Of a stretch of 64,000 nucleotides of DNA, positions 42,143 through 50,942 are shown in pieces. Position 1 is the first letter of the stretch. The number at the start of each line of letters is the position of its first letter. A program made the translations under genes and the position numbers. The notes beneath the pieces are model-generated. The model saw nothing but the letters and a program-made list of their open reading frames with translations, was not told the DNA's origin and did not search any database. The stretch comes from Deefgea salmonis (GTDB taxonomy: Bacteria > Pseudomonadota > Gammaproteobacteria > Burkholderiales > Chitinibacteraceae): the NCBI RefSeq assembly GCF_020531905.1, contig NZ_JAJAWG010000001.1, forward strand, positions 682,001 through 746,000, in the 5' to 3' direction.

Positions 42143-42406
42143 ATGTCTATTTTGAGTTATTTTTTTGGCGAAAAGAAAAAAACCGCCAGCGTTGCCCGTG
42201 AACGTTTACAAATTATTCTGGCGCACGAGCGCAGCAGCACCAACAGTACGCCAGATTATTTGCCGCAATTGCAGCGCGAACTATTAGAAGTCATTTCTAA
42301 ATACGTGGCGATCAATCCAGAAGACATTCAAATTCAACTCGAACGCAAAGATGATTTTGAAGTGCTTGAATTGAACATCGTATTGCCTGAGCACAAAGTA
42401 AAATAA
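42143..42406 (+). CDS. minE: Cell division topological specificity factor MinE
   Basis: 87 residues. N-terminal amphipathic membrane helix ([14 protein letters not shown]), MinD-binding/ATPase-stimulating segment [15 protein letters not shown] (about 16-30), and the C-terminal dimerisation domain [18 protein letters not shown]. Drives pole-to-pole Min oscillation. ATG 42143 lies 3 bases after the minD stop; GGGGG in the minD end serves as Shine-Dalgarno. An intrinsic terminator follows. Confidence 0.96.
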   Translation: MSILSYFFGEKKKTASVARERLQIILAHERSSTNSTPDYLPQLQRELLEVISKYVAINPEDIQIQLERKDDFEVLELNIVLPEHKVK

Positions 42407-42481
42407 CGGCTTGGATCAAAACGCGGCGAGCAGTCCACGGCCAGCCCATACCAAGCCCAGCGTATTTTTCTGCACCCTATC

Positions 42482-42507
42482 AAACCCAGCCTGCGCTGGG
42501 TTTTTTT
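42482..42507 (+). terminator. Intrinsic terminator of minCDE
   Basis: Arms AAACCCAGC (42482-42490) and GCTGGGTTT (42495-42503), 4-base loop, run of seven T. Confidence 0.92.
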
Positions 42508-42647
42508 ATCCTTGCTGCGCCAATGCCGAGCTTGAGCGGCGCGGCACGGCGGGTCTTCAATCCGCTACGGCGCGGGCAATGTTATACTTGCGTTAAATCA
42601 AACTCATCGCGCGCGGCGTTAGCGGCGCGCAGCAACTCAAGGCTTGT

Positions 42648-43457
42648 ATGACAATTACCATTAAAACTGCCGAAGAAATAGAAAAAATGCGCATTGCGGG
42701 CCGTCTTGGCAGCGAAGTGCTCGACTACATCACCCCGTTTATTCAACCGGGCGTTACCACCGAAGAAATTGATCGTTTATGCTATGAATACATGGTCAAT
42801 GTGCAGGGTACTATCCCCGCGCCTTTAAATTACTGCCCGCCTGGCTATATACCCTACCCGAAATCAATTTGCACTTCGGTGAATAATGTCATCTGCCACG
42901 GCATTCCAAACAGCAAGCCACTTAAAAATGGCGACGTGGTCAATCTAGACATTACCGTGATCAAAGACGGCTACCACGGCGACAATAGCCGCATGTATAT
43001 GGTCGGCGACAATGTCGCTACGCATGCTAAGCGTTTGTCACAAATTACTTTTGACTGCATGTGGATTGGCATTGATCAAGTCAAACCCGGCGCGCGCTTA
43101 GGCGACATTGGCGCGGCGATTCAAAAATACGCTGAAAAAGCCGGTTATTCGGTAGTACGTGAATTTTGTGGCCACGGCATTGGCGCGGTGTTTCATGAAG
43201 AGCCGCAAGTATTGCATTACGGCAAGGCTGGCACCGGCGTTGAACTCAAAGCCGGTATGATTTTCACCATCGAACCGATGATTAACGCGGGAAAACGTGA
43301 AATCAAACAAATGAGCGATGGCTGGACGATTGTGACTAAAGATCGTAGCTTGTCCGCGCAATGGGAACACACCGTATTGGTTACCGAAACCGGTTACGAG
43401 GTATTGACCGTATCGGCAGGCACCCCGCCGCGCCCAGAGAAATACCTACTCGCTTAA
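42648..43457 (+). CDS. map: Type I methionine aminopeptidase
   Basis: 269 residues. Removes the initiator Met from new proteins. The two-metal site is intact: CHGIP (first His, about 84-88), VNLDITVIKDGYHGDNSRM with both Asp ligands (about 104-122), FCGHGIGAVFHEEP (His, about 177-190), FTIEPMIN (Glu) and the C-terminal SAQWEHTVLVT (Glu). Followed by glnD, the same map-glnD order as in E. coli and many proteobacteria, but separated by its own terminator. Confidence 0.97.
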   Translation: MTITIKTAEEIEKMRIAGRLGSEVLDYITPFIQPGVTTEEIDRLCYEYMVNVQGTIPAPLNYCPPGYIPYPKSICTSVNNVICHGIPNSKPLKNGDVVNLDITVIKDGYHGDNSRMYMVGDNVATHAKRLSQITFDCMWIGIDQVKPGARLGDIGAAIQKYAEKAGYSVVREFCGHGIGAVFHEEPQVLHYGKAGTGVELKAGMIFTIEPMINAGKREIKQMSDGWTIVTKDRSLSAQWEHTVLVTETGYEVLTVSAGTPPRPEKYLLA

Positions 43458-43463
43458 CACTAA

Positions 43464-43488
43464 ACGCCCTCGATTGAGGGCGTTTTTA
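43464..43488 (+). terminator. Intrinsic terminator of map
   Basis: Arms AACGCCCTC (43464-43472) and GAGGGCGTT (43477-43485), 4-base loop, T-run to 43488. Confidence 0.92.
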
Positions 43489-43532
43489 AATCAAAAAACA
43501 TCCTGATTCAACGCCAACACCGGCCCACAGCG

Positions 43533-43590
43533 GTTGACGTTGAACTTGCCCGCCGTACTGATGCAGATTGGAATCTAAGGCAAGACACGA
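43533..43590 (+). repeat. Copy 2 of a degenerate ~55-bp intergenic repeat
   Basis: GTTGACGTTGA, then CTTGCCCGCCG and, about 17 bases later, GAATCTAAGGC: the same block order as at 19624-19676. It lies between the map terminator and glnD. Confidence 0.4.
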
Positions 43591-43707
43591 AGCGTACGCA
43601 GGATTTGAATGTCTACGCCCACCTGTCACGCCGCCCAGCTCCATCCTCGCAACACGGCAGTCTGGCGAGCACAGGCTTACAGCTTATTGTCGTTTGGAGT
43701 TATCGTC

Positions 43708-46272
43708 ATGCGTTCGGTCAGTGCGATTCGTGAATCTTATGCCCTTGCTAAACTCGCGCTGCGCGAGCGTTTTTCTGAACCTAGCAAAGCCGCACCCTTA
43801 CTCAATTCCTTATCGAACCTCACCGATGCCACCTTGATCGAACTGTGGGATAGGCATGAATTCACTAGCGATGTATTGCTCTGCGCCGTAGGTGGTTACG
43901 GGCGTGGCGAGCTATACCCTTATTCAGACATCGATTTATTGATTTTACTGCCTGAGCAGCCCAGCGCTGGCCTACTGGAAAAACTCGAAGTCTTGGTTGG
44001 CGAGCTATGGGATATTGGCATCGAGGTCGGCCATTCGGTACGCACCACCACCGACTGCCTGTATGAAGCCGAGCGCGACATCACCGTACAAACCGCCCTA
44101 CTTGAAACTCGGCCACTCACAGGCGATCTGCAGCGTTTTCATGATTTTATGGATACGGTGCATCGCCACATCGACCCAAAAGAATTTTTTGAAGCCAAAC
44201 TGATCGAACAACAAGCGCGCTACGGCCGCTTTCAAAACGCCACTTACAAACTCGAACCGAACATCAAAGAAGCCCCTGGCGGCCTGCGTGATTTACACCT
44301 AATTGGCTGGATTGCCGCCAGCCAACGCCTTGGCCGCGACTGGCATGCCTTGGCGGCGCTCAGCATGCTCACGCCTGAAGAAAACCGCAAACTATGCGAA
44401 GCCGAGCGCGTGCTACGCACCTATCGCATTGCCCTGCACTGGCGCGCCAAACGCCGCGAAGATCGGATTTTATTTGATTACCAGCATGCGCTGGCCAAAG
44501 ACTTTGGCTTTGATGACGTCTCCACCGCCGGCCGAATCACTCAGCGCGCCAGCGAAGCCTTTATGGCCGAATACTATTTGGCGGCCCGCATCATCACCCA
44601 GTTAGTGCCGGTATTGGTGCATGCTTTACGGCAAAGAATCTATTCCTACCTCAGTAATACCACGCCGATCAATGCGGATTTTTATATTCGCGATGGCTTG
44701 CTGGCGATTTACGACCCCGAATTATTTAGCAAAAATCCATCGGCAATTTTGGCGCTATTTTTGCATCTAGAACAACGCCGCGAAGCAAGCGATATTGCGC
44801 CAGAAACCTTGCGCGCACTGTGGCATGCACGCGACTTGATTAACGATAATTTTTTGTGCAATCCGCACAATAAGCAACTATTTATCGCGCTATTTAGAGA
44901 ACCGCGCGGCTTAACCCGCGTACTGCGGCGCATGAATCAATACGGCGTTTTGGGCCGCTATATTCCCGAATTTGGCGATATTGTTGGCCGCATGCAACAT
45001 GATTTATTTCATGTGTATACCGTCGACGAGCATATTTTGATGGTGCTGCGTAATATGCGCCGTTTTGCCGTTCCGGCTTTTACCCACGAATACCCGCTGT
45101 GCTCGCGGCTGATCGAAGAATTTGCCCACCCTGAAGTGCTGTATTTAGCCGCGCTATTTCATGATATTGGCAAAGGCCGTGGGGGCGACCATTCGCAACT
45201 GGGCGAAACCATTACCCGCGAATGGTGCGAGCGCCACCCCTTGCCCGCCGCCGACACCGATTTGATTGTGTGGCTGGTGCGACACCACCTAACCATGTCG
45301 TCAGTCGCGCAAAAACAAGACGTGTACGACCCTGACGTGATCACCGAATTTGCCGCCTTAGTCGGCAACGAGCGCTATCTAAATGCACTGTATTTGCTGA
45401 CGGTGGCTGATATTCGCGGCACCAGCCCTAAAGTTTGGAACGCATGGAAAGCCAAATTACTCGAAGATTTATTTAAAGGCACGCAGCGCTTTTTAAACCA
45501 GCAAAGTGGCCATTCATGGCTCAGCGAGCGGCAAGAAGAAGCATTGCGGCTGTTGCGACTATATGGTTTACGCAATGACGCGCACGATCCATTCTGGCGC
45601 TTACTCGACACGGTGTATTTCTTACGCCACGACGCACGCGATATTGCTTGGCACACCCGCATGCTGTTTGCGCGAACGCATTGCGATGACATTCAAGTGC
45701 GCGCCAAACTCTCCGAATCGGGCGAAGGCTTGCAAGTCTTGGTCTACGGTCCCGACCAAGCCGATTTATTTGTGCATATTTGCAGCTTTTTTGAACGCGC
45801 TGGCTATTCGATTTTTGACGCACAAATCCACACCACACATCACGGCTATGCACTTGATACGTTCTACGTGTTCATTCCCGATAGTCAGCATATTTCGTAT
45901 CGCGATTTAATTAATTATGTTGAGTTTGAACTCAGCGAAGTGCTCAACCGACGCAAGCCCGCGCCGGCTCAACTGAGCGGCCGGATTTCACGCCAGCAAA
46001 AACACTTTCCGGTGAAAACGCATGTGCAAATTCGCCCCGATGAAAAAGGCAAATACTCGATTTTGTCGGTGGTGGCTGGTGATCGACCGGGCCTGCTCTC
46101 GACCATTGCGCGCATTTTGGCGGCCAATCGCATCGAGATTCAATCAGCCAAAATCATGACCTTGGGCGAGCGCGCCGAAGATAATTTTTTAATCTCCGGC
46201 CGCGTGCTTAACGATGCTAAGTTTGTGTTGCAGCTAGAAAGTGAACTACTACAAACGCTGAACGAAAAATAA
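43708..46272 (+). CDS. glnD: Bifunctional uridylyltransferase/uridylyl-removing enzyme
   Basis: 854 residues. Senses glutamine and (de)uridylylates PII proteins to control nitrogen assimilation. Nucleotidyltransferase domain with GGYGRGELYPYSDID (62-76; Asp74, Asp76), the helical GlnD linker, HD domain for deuridylylation (LYLAALFHDIGKGRGGDHS, about 480-498), and two C-terminal ACT domains (VLVYGPDQADLFVHICSFF; ILSVVAGDRPGLLSTIARIL) that bind glutamine. The frame is open to 43609, but ATG 43708 with GGAG gives the usual N-terminus. A hairpin follows the stop directly. Confidence 0.95.
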   Translation: MRSVSAIRESYALAKLALRERFSEPSKAAPLLNSLSNLTDATLIELWDRHEFTSDVLLCAVGGYGRGELYPYSDIDLLILLPEQPSAGLLEKLEVLVGELWDIGIEVGHSVRTTTDCLYEAERDITVQTALLETRPLTGDLQRFHDFMDTVHRHIDPKEFFEAKLIEQQARYGRFQNATYKLEPNIKEAPGGLRDLHLIGWIAASQRLGRDWHALAALSMLTPEENRKLCEAERVLRTYRIALHWRAKRREDRILFDYQHALAKDFGFDDVSTAGRITQRASEAFMAEYYLAARIITQLVPVLVHALRQRIYSYLSNTTPINADFYIRDGLLAIYDPELFSKNPSAILALFLHLEQRREASDIAPETLRALWHARDLINDNFLCNPHNKQLFIALFREPRGLTRVLRRMNQYGVLGRYIPEFGDIVGRMQHDLFHVYTVDEHILMVLRNMRRFAVPAFTHEYPLCSRLIEEFAHPEVLYLAALFHDIGKGRGGDHSQLGETITREWCERHPLPAADTDLIVWLVRHHLTMSSVAQKQDVYDPDVITEFAALVGNERYLNALYLLTVADIRGTSPKVWNAWKAKLLEDLFKGTQRFLNQQSGHSWLSERQEEALRLLRLYGLRNDAHDPFWRLLDTVYFLRHDARDIAWHTRMLFARTHCDDIQVRAKLSESGEGLQVLVYGPDQADLFVHICSFFERAGYSIFDAQIHTTHHGYALDTFYVFIPDSQHISYRDLINYVEFELSEVLNRRKPAPAQLSGRISRQQKHFPVKTHVQIRPDEKGKYSILSVVAGDRPGLLSTIARILAANRIEIQSAKIMTLGERAEDNFLISGRVLNDAKFVLQLESELLQTLNEK

Positions 46273-46321
46273 GGGTATTGCCACGCAATCAACATAAAAT
46301 ATTGATTACGTGGCAATACCC
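46273..46321 (+). repeat. Long hairpin H3 directly behind glnD (GGTAT family)
   Basis: 20-bp arms 46273-46292 (begins GGGTATTGCCACG) and 46302-46321 (ends CGTGGCAATACCC) pair with one mismatch around the 9-base loop CATAAAATA. It starts on the base after the glnD stop. No T-tract; it could still act as a 3'-end stabiliser. Confidence 0.8.
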
Positions 46322-46392
46322 ATTAATTTTGGCTTTGTTTGGATTTGGTGTTGATATTTTAAATTGCACGTATTTAAACAGATCGACTGCAG

Positions 46393-46490
46393 CCCCTTCC
46401 CCCTTGATGGGGGAAGGTTGGGATGGGGGTGTTGAGCTTAAAATACACTCCGTAGTATCACCCTAACCCTCTCCCATCAAGGGAGAGGGA
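46393..46490. repeat. REP-like doublet of two hairpins
   Basis: Left element: CCTTCCCC-TTGAT-GGGGGAAGG with flanking TTGGGATGGGGGTG (46393-46431). Right element: CCCTAACCCTCTCCC-ATCAA-GGGAGAGGG (46461-46489). The two are related and roughly inverted, the usual form of a bacterial interspersed mosaic element. They sit in a ~330-base gene-free stretch between the convergent glnD and trhO. Confidence 0.65.
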
Positions 46491-46604
46491 ATGCCGCGAA
46501 ACTTTCATCATGAACAACACGCAATCTGAACATCGCCAAGCTTAACCGTCTGTTGCTACGCCAGATCGCTCATCAGCAAGCTAGCGACTTACGCCGCATG
46601 GCAA

Positions 46605-47555
46605 TTAACGTGACGGGGTCTTTTTAATGACTCGGCCCAATGGATTGGGTTGATTGCGTTTTTTTGCCAACTCAATTTGCTTTTGCCGCTCTTGCGCGCC
46701 GCTGCGGGTTTTTTCGCTGAGATTATCAAAGCAATGTGGGCAGCTCACGCCAGCCACATAATGCGGCGATAGGCGCTCTTCTTTCGACACCGGCTGACGG
46801 CAAGCGTGGCACAACTCAAAATCACCCTCGCTCAAATCGTGGCGCACCGTCACACGGTTGTCGAACACAAAGCAATCGCCTTTCCATAGTGTTTCTTCCT
46901 GCGGTACTTCTTCGAGGTATTTCAAAATCCCACCTTTTAAGTGGTATACCTCTGCAAAACCCTCACCCAGCATATAGCTCGATGCTTTCTCGCAGCGAAT
47001 GCCGCCAGTGCAAAACATCGCCACTTTTTTATGGACTGCCGGATCAAAATGCTCTTTCACGTAATCAGGAAACTCGCGGAATGTTTCGGTTTTCGGATCA
47101 ATCGCCCGCTCGAACGTGCCAATCGCCACTTCGTAATCATTACGTGTATCAATCACCAGCACTTCGGGATCGGAAATAATGGCATTCCAATCTTTGGGCT
47201 CAATATACGTGCCGACGGCTTTGTTTGGATCAACACCCGGCACGCCCAACGTGACGATTTCTTTTTTTAGTTTTACTTTGGTACGCAAAAAGGGCTGCTC
47301 AGCGCAGAACGATTCTTTGTGATCCACAGCCACCAAGCGCGGATCAGAGCGCAACCACGCCAGCAAGCCATCAATCCCCGCGCGCGTACCCGCCACCGTG
47401 CCGTTAATCCCTTCATCGGCCAGCAGCAGCGTACCGTGCACGTTTAAATCGAGCATCGTTTGCAACAGTGGCTCGCGCAATTGAACGTAATCGCTGAGCG
47501 TGACAAATTGATACAGCGCCGCAACAACAATCGCGCCTTCGGTTTGATTCGACAT
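46605..47555 (-). CDS. trhO: Oxygen-dependent tRNA uridine(34) hydroxylase
   Basis: 316 residues, YceA/TrhO rhodanese-domain family. Hydroxylates U34 of tRNAs to ho5U using O2, the precursor of cmo5U/mo5U. N-terminal acylphosphatase-like part ([18 protein letters not shown], 39-56), rhodanese domain with Asp136-Thr-Arg and catalytic loop [12 protein letters not shown] (Cys182 and Cys188), then a four-Cys zinc-like motif ([10 protein letters not shown] and [10 protein letters not shown], about 247-275). A TGGAG Shine-Dalgarno precedes the ATG. The O2-independent counterpart trhP is encoded 1.1 kb away. Confidence 0.93.
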   Translation of the reverse strand: MSNQTEGAIVVAALYQFVTLSDYVQLREPLLQTMLDLNVHGTLLLADEGINGTVAGTRAGIDGLLAWLRSDPRLVAVDHKESFCAEQPFLRTKVKLKKEIVTLGVPGVDPNKAVGTYIEPKDWNAIISDPEVLVIDTRNDYEVAIGTFERAIDPKTETFREFPDYVKEHFDPAVHKKVAMFCTGGIRCEKASSYMLGEGFAEVYHLKGGILKYLEEVPQEETLWKGDCFVFDNRVTVRHDLSEGDFELCHACRQPVSKEERLSPHYVAGVSCPHCFDNLSEKTRSGAQERQKQIELAKKRNQPNPLGRVIKKTPSR

Positions 47556-47826
47556 GTTTTCTCCAAGTGGTCACCCGCGTAAAGGGCGGACCGGATTTTT
47601 ATTCTGGGAGCGGATTTTACCTGAGGCGTAACATCATAAACCGCTGAATAAGAGATATTTTTTTCAAAATTACACGATACATTTACTGTCGGCATCAGTT
47701 ATTGATCGTTACATTTAAGCGGCAAACCCCTAAATGATTTGAGCCATCACTCGTTTGACCGCAAACTGCGAGTTACTGACAACGTTATTCCTCGCCAGCG
47801 AGGGCAACCCAGAAAAGGAAATAAAG

Positions 47827-48225
47827 ATGAGCGAAGTAAAAATGGGTTATACCGCTATGGCGTCAACAGTACTGTTGGTTGTTACAGTCAGCGTCTGGGC
47901 TGGATTTAACATGGGAAAAACTGAAGCATTGCGAGTCCAAGAGCAAACTCATCCGCAAAAAGCCCCTGAGCCCTCAGAGTCCATGCATCGAGCAATGGTG
48001 GGTGGTTGCCGCGCAAACCTTATTGCAATTGAATCCGCGGACCAAGGGATAACTCCCGGAGCTTACGTTGAGATTCCTAGTTCTCTTGAGCGACTTCGTC
48101 TTACAAAACTTTATCCACTCTGCGAGAGCAATCCAGGGCAAACTCAGGAGCTATTAGCAGACATTTACGCGCAATATATTAAAGAAATCCACAAAGAAAA
48201 TACAAAACTCGGGCGCGAACGCTAG
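47827..48225 (+). CDS. Hypothetical membrane-anchored protein
   Basis: 132 residues, not recognised. ATG 47827 has a very good Shine-Dalgarno (AAGGAAATAAAG). Residues 8-30 form one hydrophobic helix (YTAMASTVLLVVTVSVWAGF), giving an inner-membrane anchor with the rest probably in the periplasm. A Pro/Glu-rich linker (about 39-51) leads to a small domain with two Cys (GGCRANL, about 59; YPLCESN, about 99) that could form a disulphide. The gene stands alone, between trhO and a repeat cluster, and its codon choice is more A-rich than its neighbours; recent acquisition is possible but unproven. Confidence 0.6.
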   Translation: MSEVKMGYTAMASTVLLVVTVSVWAGFNMGKTEALRVQEQTHPQKAPEPSESMHRAMVGGCRANLIAIESADQGITPGAYVEIPSSLERLRLTKLYPLCESNPGQTQELLADIYAQYIKEIHKENTKLGRER

Positions 48226-48299
48226 CCCCCCTCCCACACACCAGCCAAATATTTATCGCGATTGTTGGGCTTCGCAGACTCACCACGTACGGCGCAATG

Positions 48300-48534
48300 C
48301 TGTAGGGTGCTGATGAGCGTAGCGAATCGCGCCGCTGTGATGTTTATTTGCGGCTGATTCGGCGCAATTCGCTACGCTCATTGTCGCCCTACGGCAGATT
48401 TAACTCGGCGTAATCCAGCGTAATCGGAGGAATGGCATGAGTGCGATTACGCTGCGCTAATCGCACCTACGACGTTTTGGCATGGGGTATTTCCATCAAG
48501 AAATTAAAATCAAACACCCCAAAAGCAATACCCC
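48300..48534. repeat. Cluster of three intergenic inverted repeats
   Basis: (a) 48300-48397: arms of about 35 bases built on GTAGGG...ATGAGCGTAGCGAAT and its complement, imperfect. (b) 48441-48466: GTGCGATTA / TAATCGCAC, 9-bp perfect, 8-base loop. (c) 48484-48534: GGGGTATT / AATACCCC around a long loop, then CCGTAGGGTGTG, which repeats the start of (a). No gene is seen from 48226 to 48626. The GTAGGGTG blocks look like a dispersed genomic repeat family. Confidence 0.6.
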
Positions 48535-48626
48535 GTAGGGTGTGAAAATGCCGCCGGCGTTTGCGCACCGAGTCGCGATGCGAGCCATCACAACGCACCT
48601 ATCCGCGTGCGCAAATGCGCACCAAC

Positions 48627-48653
48627 AAAAAAGCCGCTTTTCAGCGGCTTTTT
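48627..48653 (-). terminator. Intrinsic terminator of trhP
   Basis: Arms AAGCCGCT (48631-48638) and AGCGGCTT (48643-48650), loop TTTC, with an A-run 48627-48632 giving the T-tract on the minus strand; 21 bases past the trhP stop. Confidence 0.9.
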
Positions 48654-48673
48654 AACAATCAAAATCCCAACAA

Positions 48674-50035
48674 TTAAAACAAGCGTGCCAGCAAAGCATT
48701 GGCGTATTTGGCATCGAGCGGGATGGCGGCTTTGGCGCCGCTGCCGAGAGCGGATTCCACCAAAGCGCCGTTTTTACCACGGATTTGCTCGAGTTTAACG
48801 ATGATATTGCCGCTTGGATGAATGATTTCCAGCGAATCGCCAACTGAGAATTTGTTTTTCACTTCAATCTCAGCCCAGCCGTCTTGGATATTGAGCACTT
48901 CGCCGACGTATTGGCTGCGGTGTGCTTTGGAATGACCATCTAGGTAGTTTTGCGCTTCGTGCGTGGTGTGACGCTGGTAAAAGCCGTCGGTATAGCCGCG
49001 ATTAGCCAAACCATCCAAATCAGCAAGCAAGGCGGGGTTAAATGGCCGGCCAGCCACCGCGTCGTCAATCGCTTGACGATACACTTGGGCGGTGCGCGCC
49101 ACGTAATACAGCGATTTGGTACGGCCTTCGATTTTGAGTGAATCGATACCCATTTTCACCAGACGCTCGATATGCTGCACCGCGCGCAAGTCTTTGCTGT
49201 TCATGATGTACGTGCCGTGTTCGTCTTCGACAATTGGCATTAGCTCGCCCGGACGATTGGCTTCTTCGATCAAATAGGTTTTGTCGGCCAATGGATGGCG
49301 CTCTTGGCCACCACAGGCGGAGAACACTTGATTGGCGTCGTTCATGGCTTTATTAAAATCAAACTGAATGACTTGTTCTTTCAGCTGAACATCACCGGCG
49401 TCATCTGGATTGGTGTCGTGCGTTTTGTAGTCCCAACGGCAGGCATTGGTACAGGTACCTTGATTTGGGTCGCGGTGGTTGAAATACCCCGACAATAGGC
49501 AACGGCCTGAGTAGGCAATACACAGCGCGCCGTGGACAAACACTTCGATTTCCATATCTGGGCACAGCTGGCGAATTTCTTCGATTTCATCCAAGGACAA
49601 TTCACGCGACAAAATCACGCGCTCTAAGCCCATTGATTTCCAGAATTTCACGCCGGCGTAATTCACCGTATTGGCCTGTACCGACAAATGAATCACTTGT
49701 TCTGGCCATTTTTCACGCACCATCATAATCAAGCCCGGATCAGCCATGATCAGCGCATCTGGTTTCATCGCAATCACCGGTTCCATGTCGGCCAAATAGG
49801 TTTTTACTTTGGCGTTGTGCGGCAAGATATTGCTGGCAACAAAGAATTTTTTGCCACGGGCGTGGGCTTCTTCAATCCCTTGACCAATTTGCTCCAATTT
49901 AAAATCATTATTGCGCGCGCGCAGGCTGTAGCGCGGTTGACCGGCGTAGACCGCGTCGGCACCAAAGTCATAAGCGGCACTCATTTTTTCGAGTGTACCG
50001 GCGGGCAATAAGAGTTCAGGTGCTTTTAAGGTCAT
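48674..50035 (-). CDS. trhP: tRNA 5-hydroxyuridine synthesis protein TrhP (U32 family)
   Basis: 453 residues, the same length as E. coli YegQ/TrhP. Member of the peptidase-U32 family, now known to hydroxylate U34 of tRNA in a prephenate-dependent, O2-independent way. Marks: ELLLPAGTLEKMSAAYDFGA (6-25), YAGQPRYSLRARNNDF (31-46), FVHGALCIAYSGRCLLSGYF (about 165-184) and GTCTNACRWDY, which holds Cys residues for an iron-sulfur cluster, plus KIEGRTKSLYY. The C-terminal beta-barrel follows. Monocistronic, with its own terminator. Runs parallel to trhO. Confidence 0.92.
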   Translation of the reverse strand: MTLKAPELLLPAGTLEKMSAAYDFGADAVYAGQPRYSLRARNNDFKLEQIGQGIEEAHARGKKFFVASNILPHNAKVKTYLADMEPVIAMKPDALIMADPGLIMMVREKWPEQVIHLSVQANTVNYAGVKFWKSMGLERVILSRELSLDEIEEIRQLCPDMEIEVFVHGALCIAYSGRCLLSGYFNHRDPNQGTCTNACRWDYKTHDTNPDDAGDVQLKEQVIQFDFNKAMNDANQVFSACGGQERHPLADKTYLIEEANRPGELMPIVEDEHGTYIMNSKDLRAVQHIERLVKMGIDSLKIEGRTKSLYYVARTAQVYRQAIDDAVAGRPFNPALLADLDGLANRGYTDGFYQRHTTHEAQNYLDGHSKAHRSQYVGEVLNIQDGWAEIEVKNKFSVGDSLEIIHPSGNIIVKLEQIRGKNGALVESALGSGAKAAIPLDAKYANALLARLF

Positions 50036-50495
50036 GGTGGGGGCGTGTGTTCAAACTAAGAAAGGCGCGCATTATACCGCAAATACGCTGCACAAAAAAC
50101 AGGCAATATTAAATAAACGAACCAAATCAGTAGCTTGCCGATATTACCCACAGCTAACTCACACGCTATGCTTTTTTTACGGGGATAAACTGGCAAATAG
50201 CGGGATAAGTGCTAAATACAACAAAATTTGCCGAATTCAAGCTGTGATTTGAATTTTTTTGCCTATTTTTTAATCGGCAAACAAAATCAGCAACAAAACA
50301 GTCACTTAGACCCGCTATCCACAGCCTGTGCACATGACTATCCATTCAGCCTGTGAATGAGTAGCCCAGACTGATTAAAATTTAATCATCCAGTATTTTC
50401 CCTATGCTTTCAAACACCTAAGCCACTTACTCACAGCTAGCACACAGGCTGAGCCCAGCAGCATGGGGAAAACCACGATGGCCGCCGTGGATAAC
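50036..50495. other. Gene-free AT-rich interval upstream of trhP
   Basis: About 460 bases without a credible gene. AT-rich around 50100-50400. Two near-matches (8 of 9) to the DnaA box TTATCCACA: CTATCCACA at 50315-50323 (plus) and TTATCCACG on the minus strand at 50486-50494. No dnaA, dnaN, gyrB or parAB is near, so I do not call an origin. Confidence 0.4.
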
Positions 50496-50521
50496 AAAAA
50501 ACCGAGCTTTTAGCTCGGTTT
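50496..50521 (-). terminator. Intrinsic terminator of bfd
   Basis: Arms AAACCGAGCT (50499-50508) and AGCTCGGTTT (50512-50521), 3-base loop, A-run on the left (T-tract on the minus strand). Confidence 0.85.
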
Positions 50522-50553
50522 AGTCAAGGTGGCTTTGCTGAACGGGGATGGCT

Positions 50554-50769
50554 TTATGCAAAGCCCAAACCCGACAACGGCACATGTTGCTGCTCGGCCT
50601 GTTCAGCAAGTGCTTCTTTTAACACTTGTTTGGCGCAGCGCGCACATTTGCCGCAACAGGTAGCGACATCGGTCACCTGCCGCAATTGGATAAAGGTGCG
50701 AACCCCTTGCTGCGCGACAGCGCGATTAATCGCTTTATCACTCACATTGTTGCAGACACAAACAATCAT
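50554..50769 (-). CDS. bfd: Bacterioferritin-associated ferredoxin
   Basis: 71 residues with a BFD-type [2Fe-2S] domain: ligands in CVCNNVSD (Cys4, Cys6) and CCGKCARC (about 38-45; spacing C-x-C...C-x2-C). Bfd delivers electrons to bacterioferritin to release stored iron. ATG 50769 is chosen since the fold starts with MIVCVCNNVSD; the frame is open further upstream through the promoter. A strong Fur box lies 16 bases upstream of the start. No bfr gene is adjacent. Confidence 0.9.
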   Translation of the reverse strand: MIVCVCNNVSDKAINRAVAQQGVRTFIQLRQVTDVATCCGKCARCAKQVLKEALAEQAEQQHVPLSGLGFA

Positions 50770-50784
50770 AATGAGAACCTTATC

Positions 50785-50803
50785 AATAACTATTCTCATT
50801 ATC
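50785..50803 (-). promoter_or_regulatory. Fur box of bfd
   Basis: On the minus strand GATAATGAGAATAGTTATT matches the 19-bp Fur consensus GATAATGATAATCATTATC at 15 positions. It lies 16-34 bases upstream of the bfd ATG, overlapping the likely promoter, so bfd should be repressed when iron is sufficient and expressed on iron starvation. Confidence 0.8.
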
Positions 50804-50889
50804 ATAAAAATTTTTCCCTCTGCCAAGTGTTTTTTTCAGTCATGACCAATTTCACGGTTTGAGCAGCAATCAGAGCCCGCTTCCACCAT

Positions 50890-50914
50890 AAAAAAAGCCG
50901 CCCATTCGGGCGGC
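50890..50914 (-). terminator. Intrinsic terminator of dxs
   Basis: Arms GCCGCCC (50897-50903) and GGGCGGC (50908-50914), 4-base loop, A-run 50890-50896 (T-tract on the minus strand), 29 bases past dxs. Confidence 0.9.
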
Positions 50915-50942
50915 AATTCATTGAAACAACGACTTTTGGCAC

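Noticed and set aside
42411-42596. Short plus-strand frame behind minE
   Set aside because: It contains the minCDE terminator and has no ribosome site or protein-like composition.
50036-50553. Chromosomal origin (AT-rich, DnaA-like boxes)
   Set aside because: Only two imperfect boxes and none of the usual origin genes nearby.
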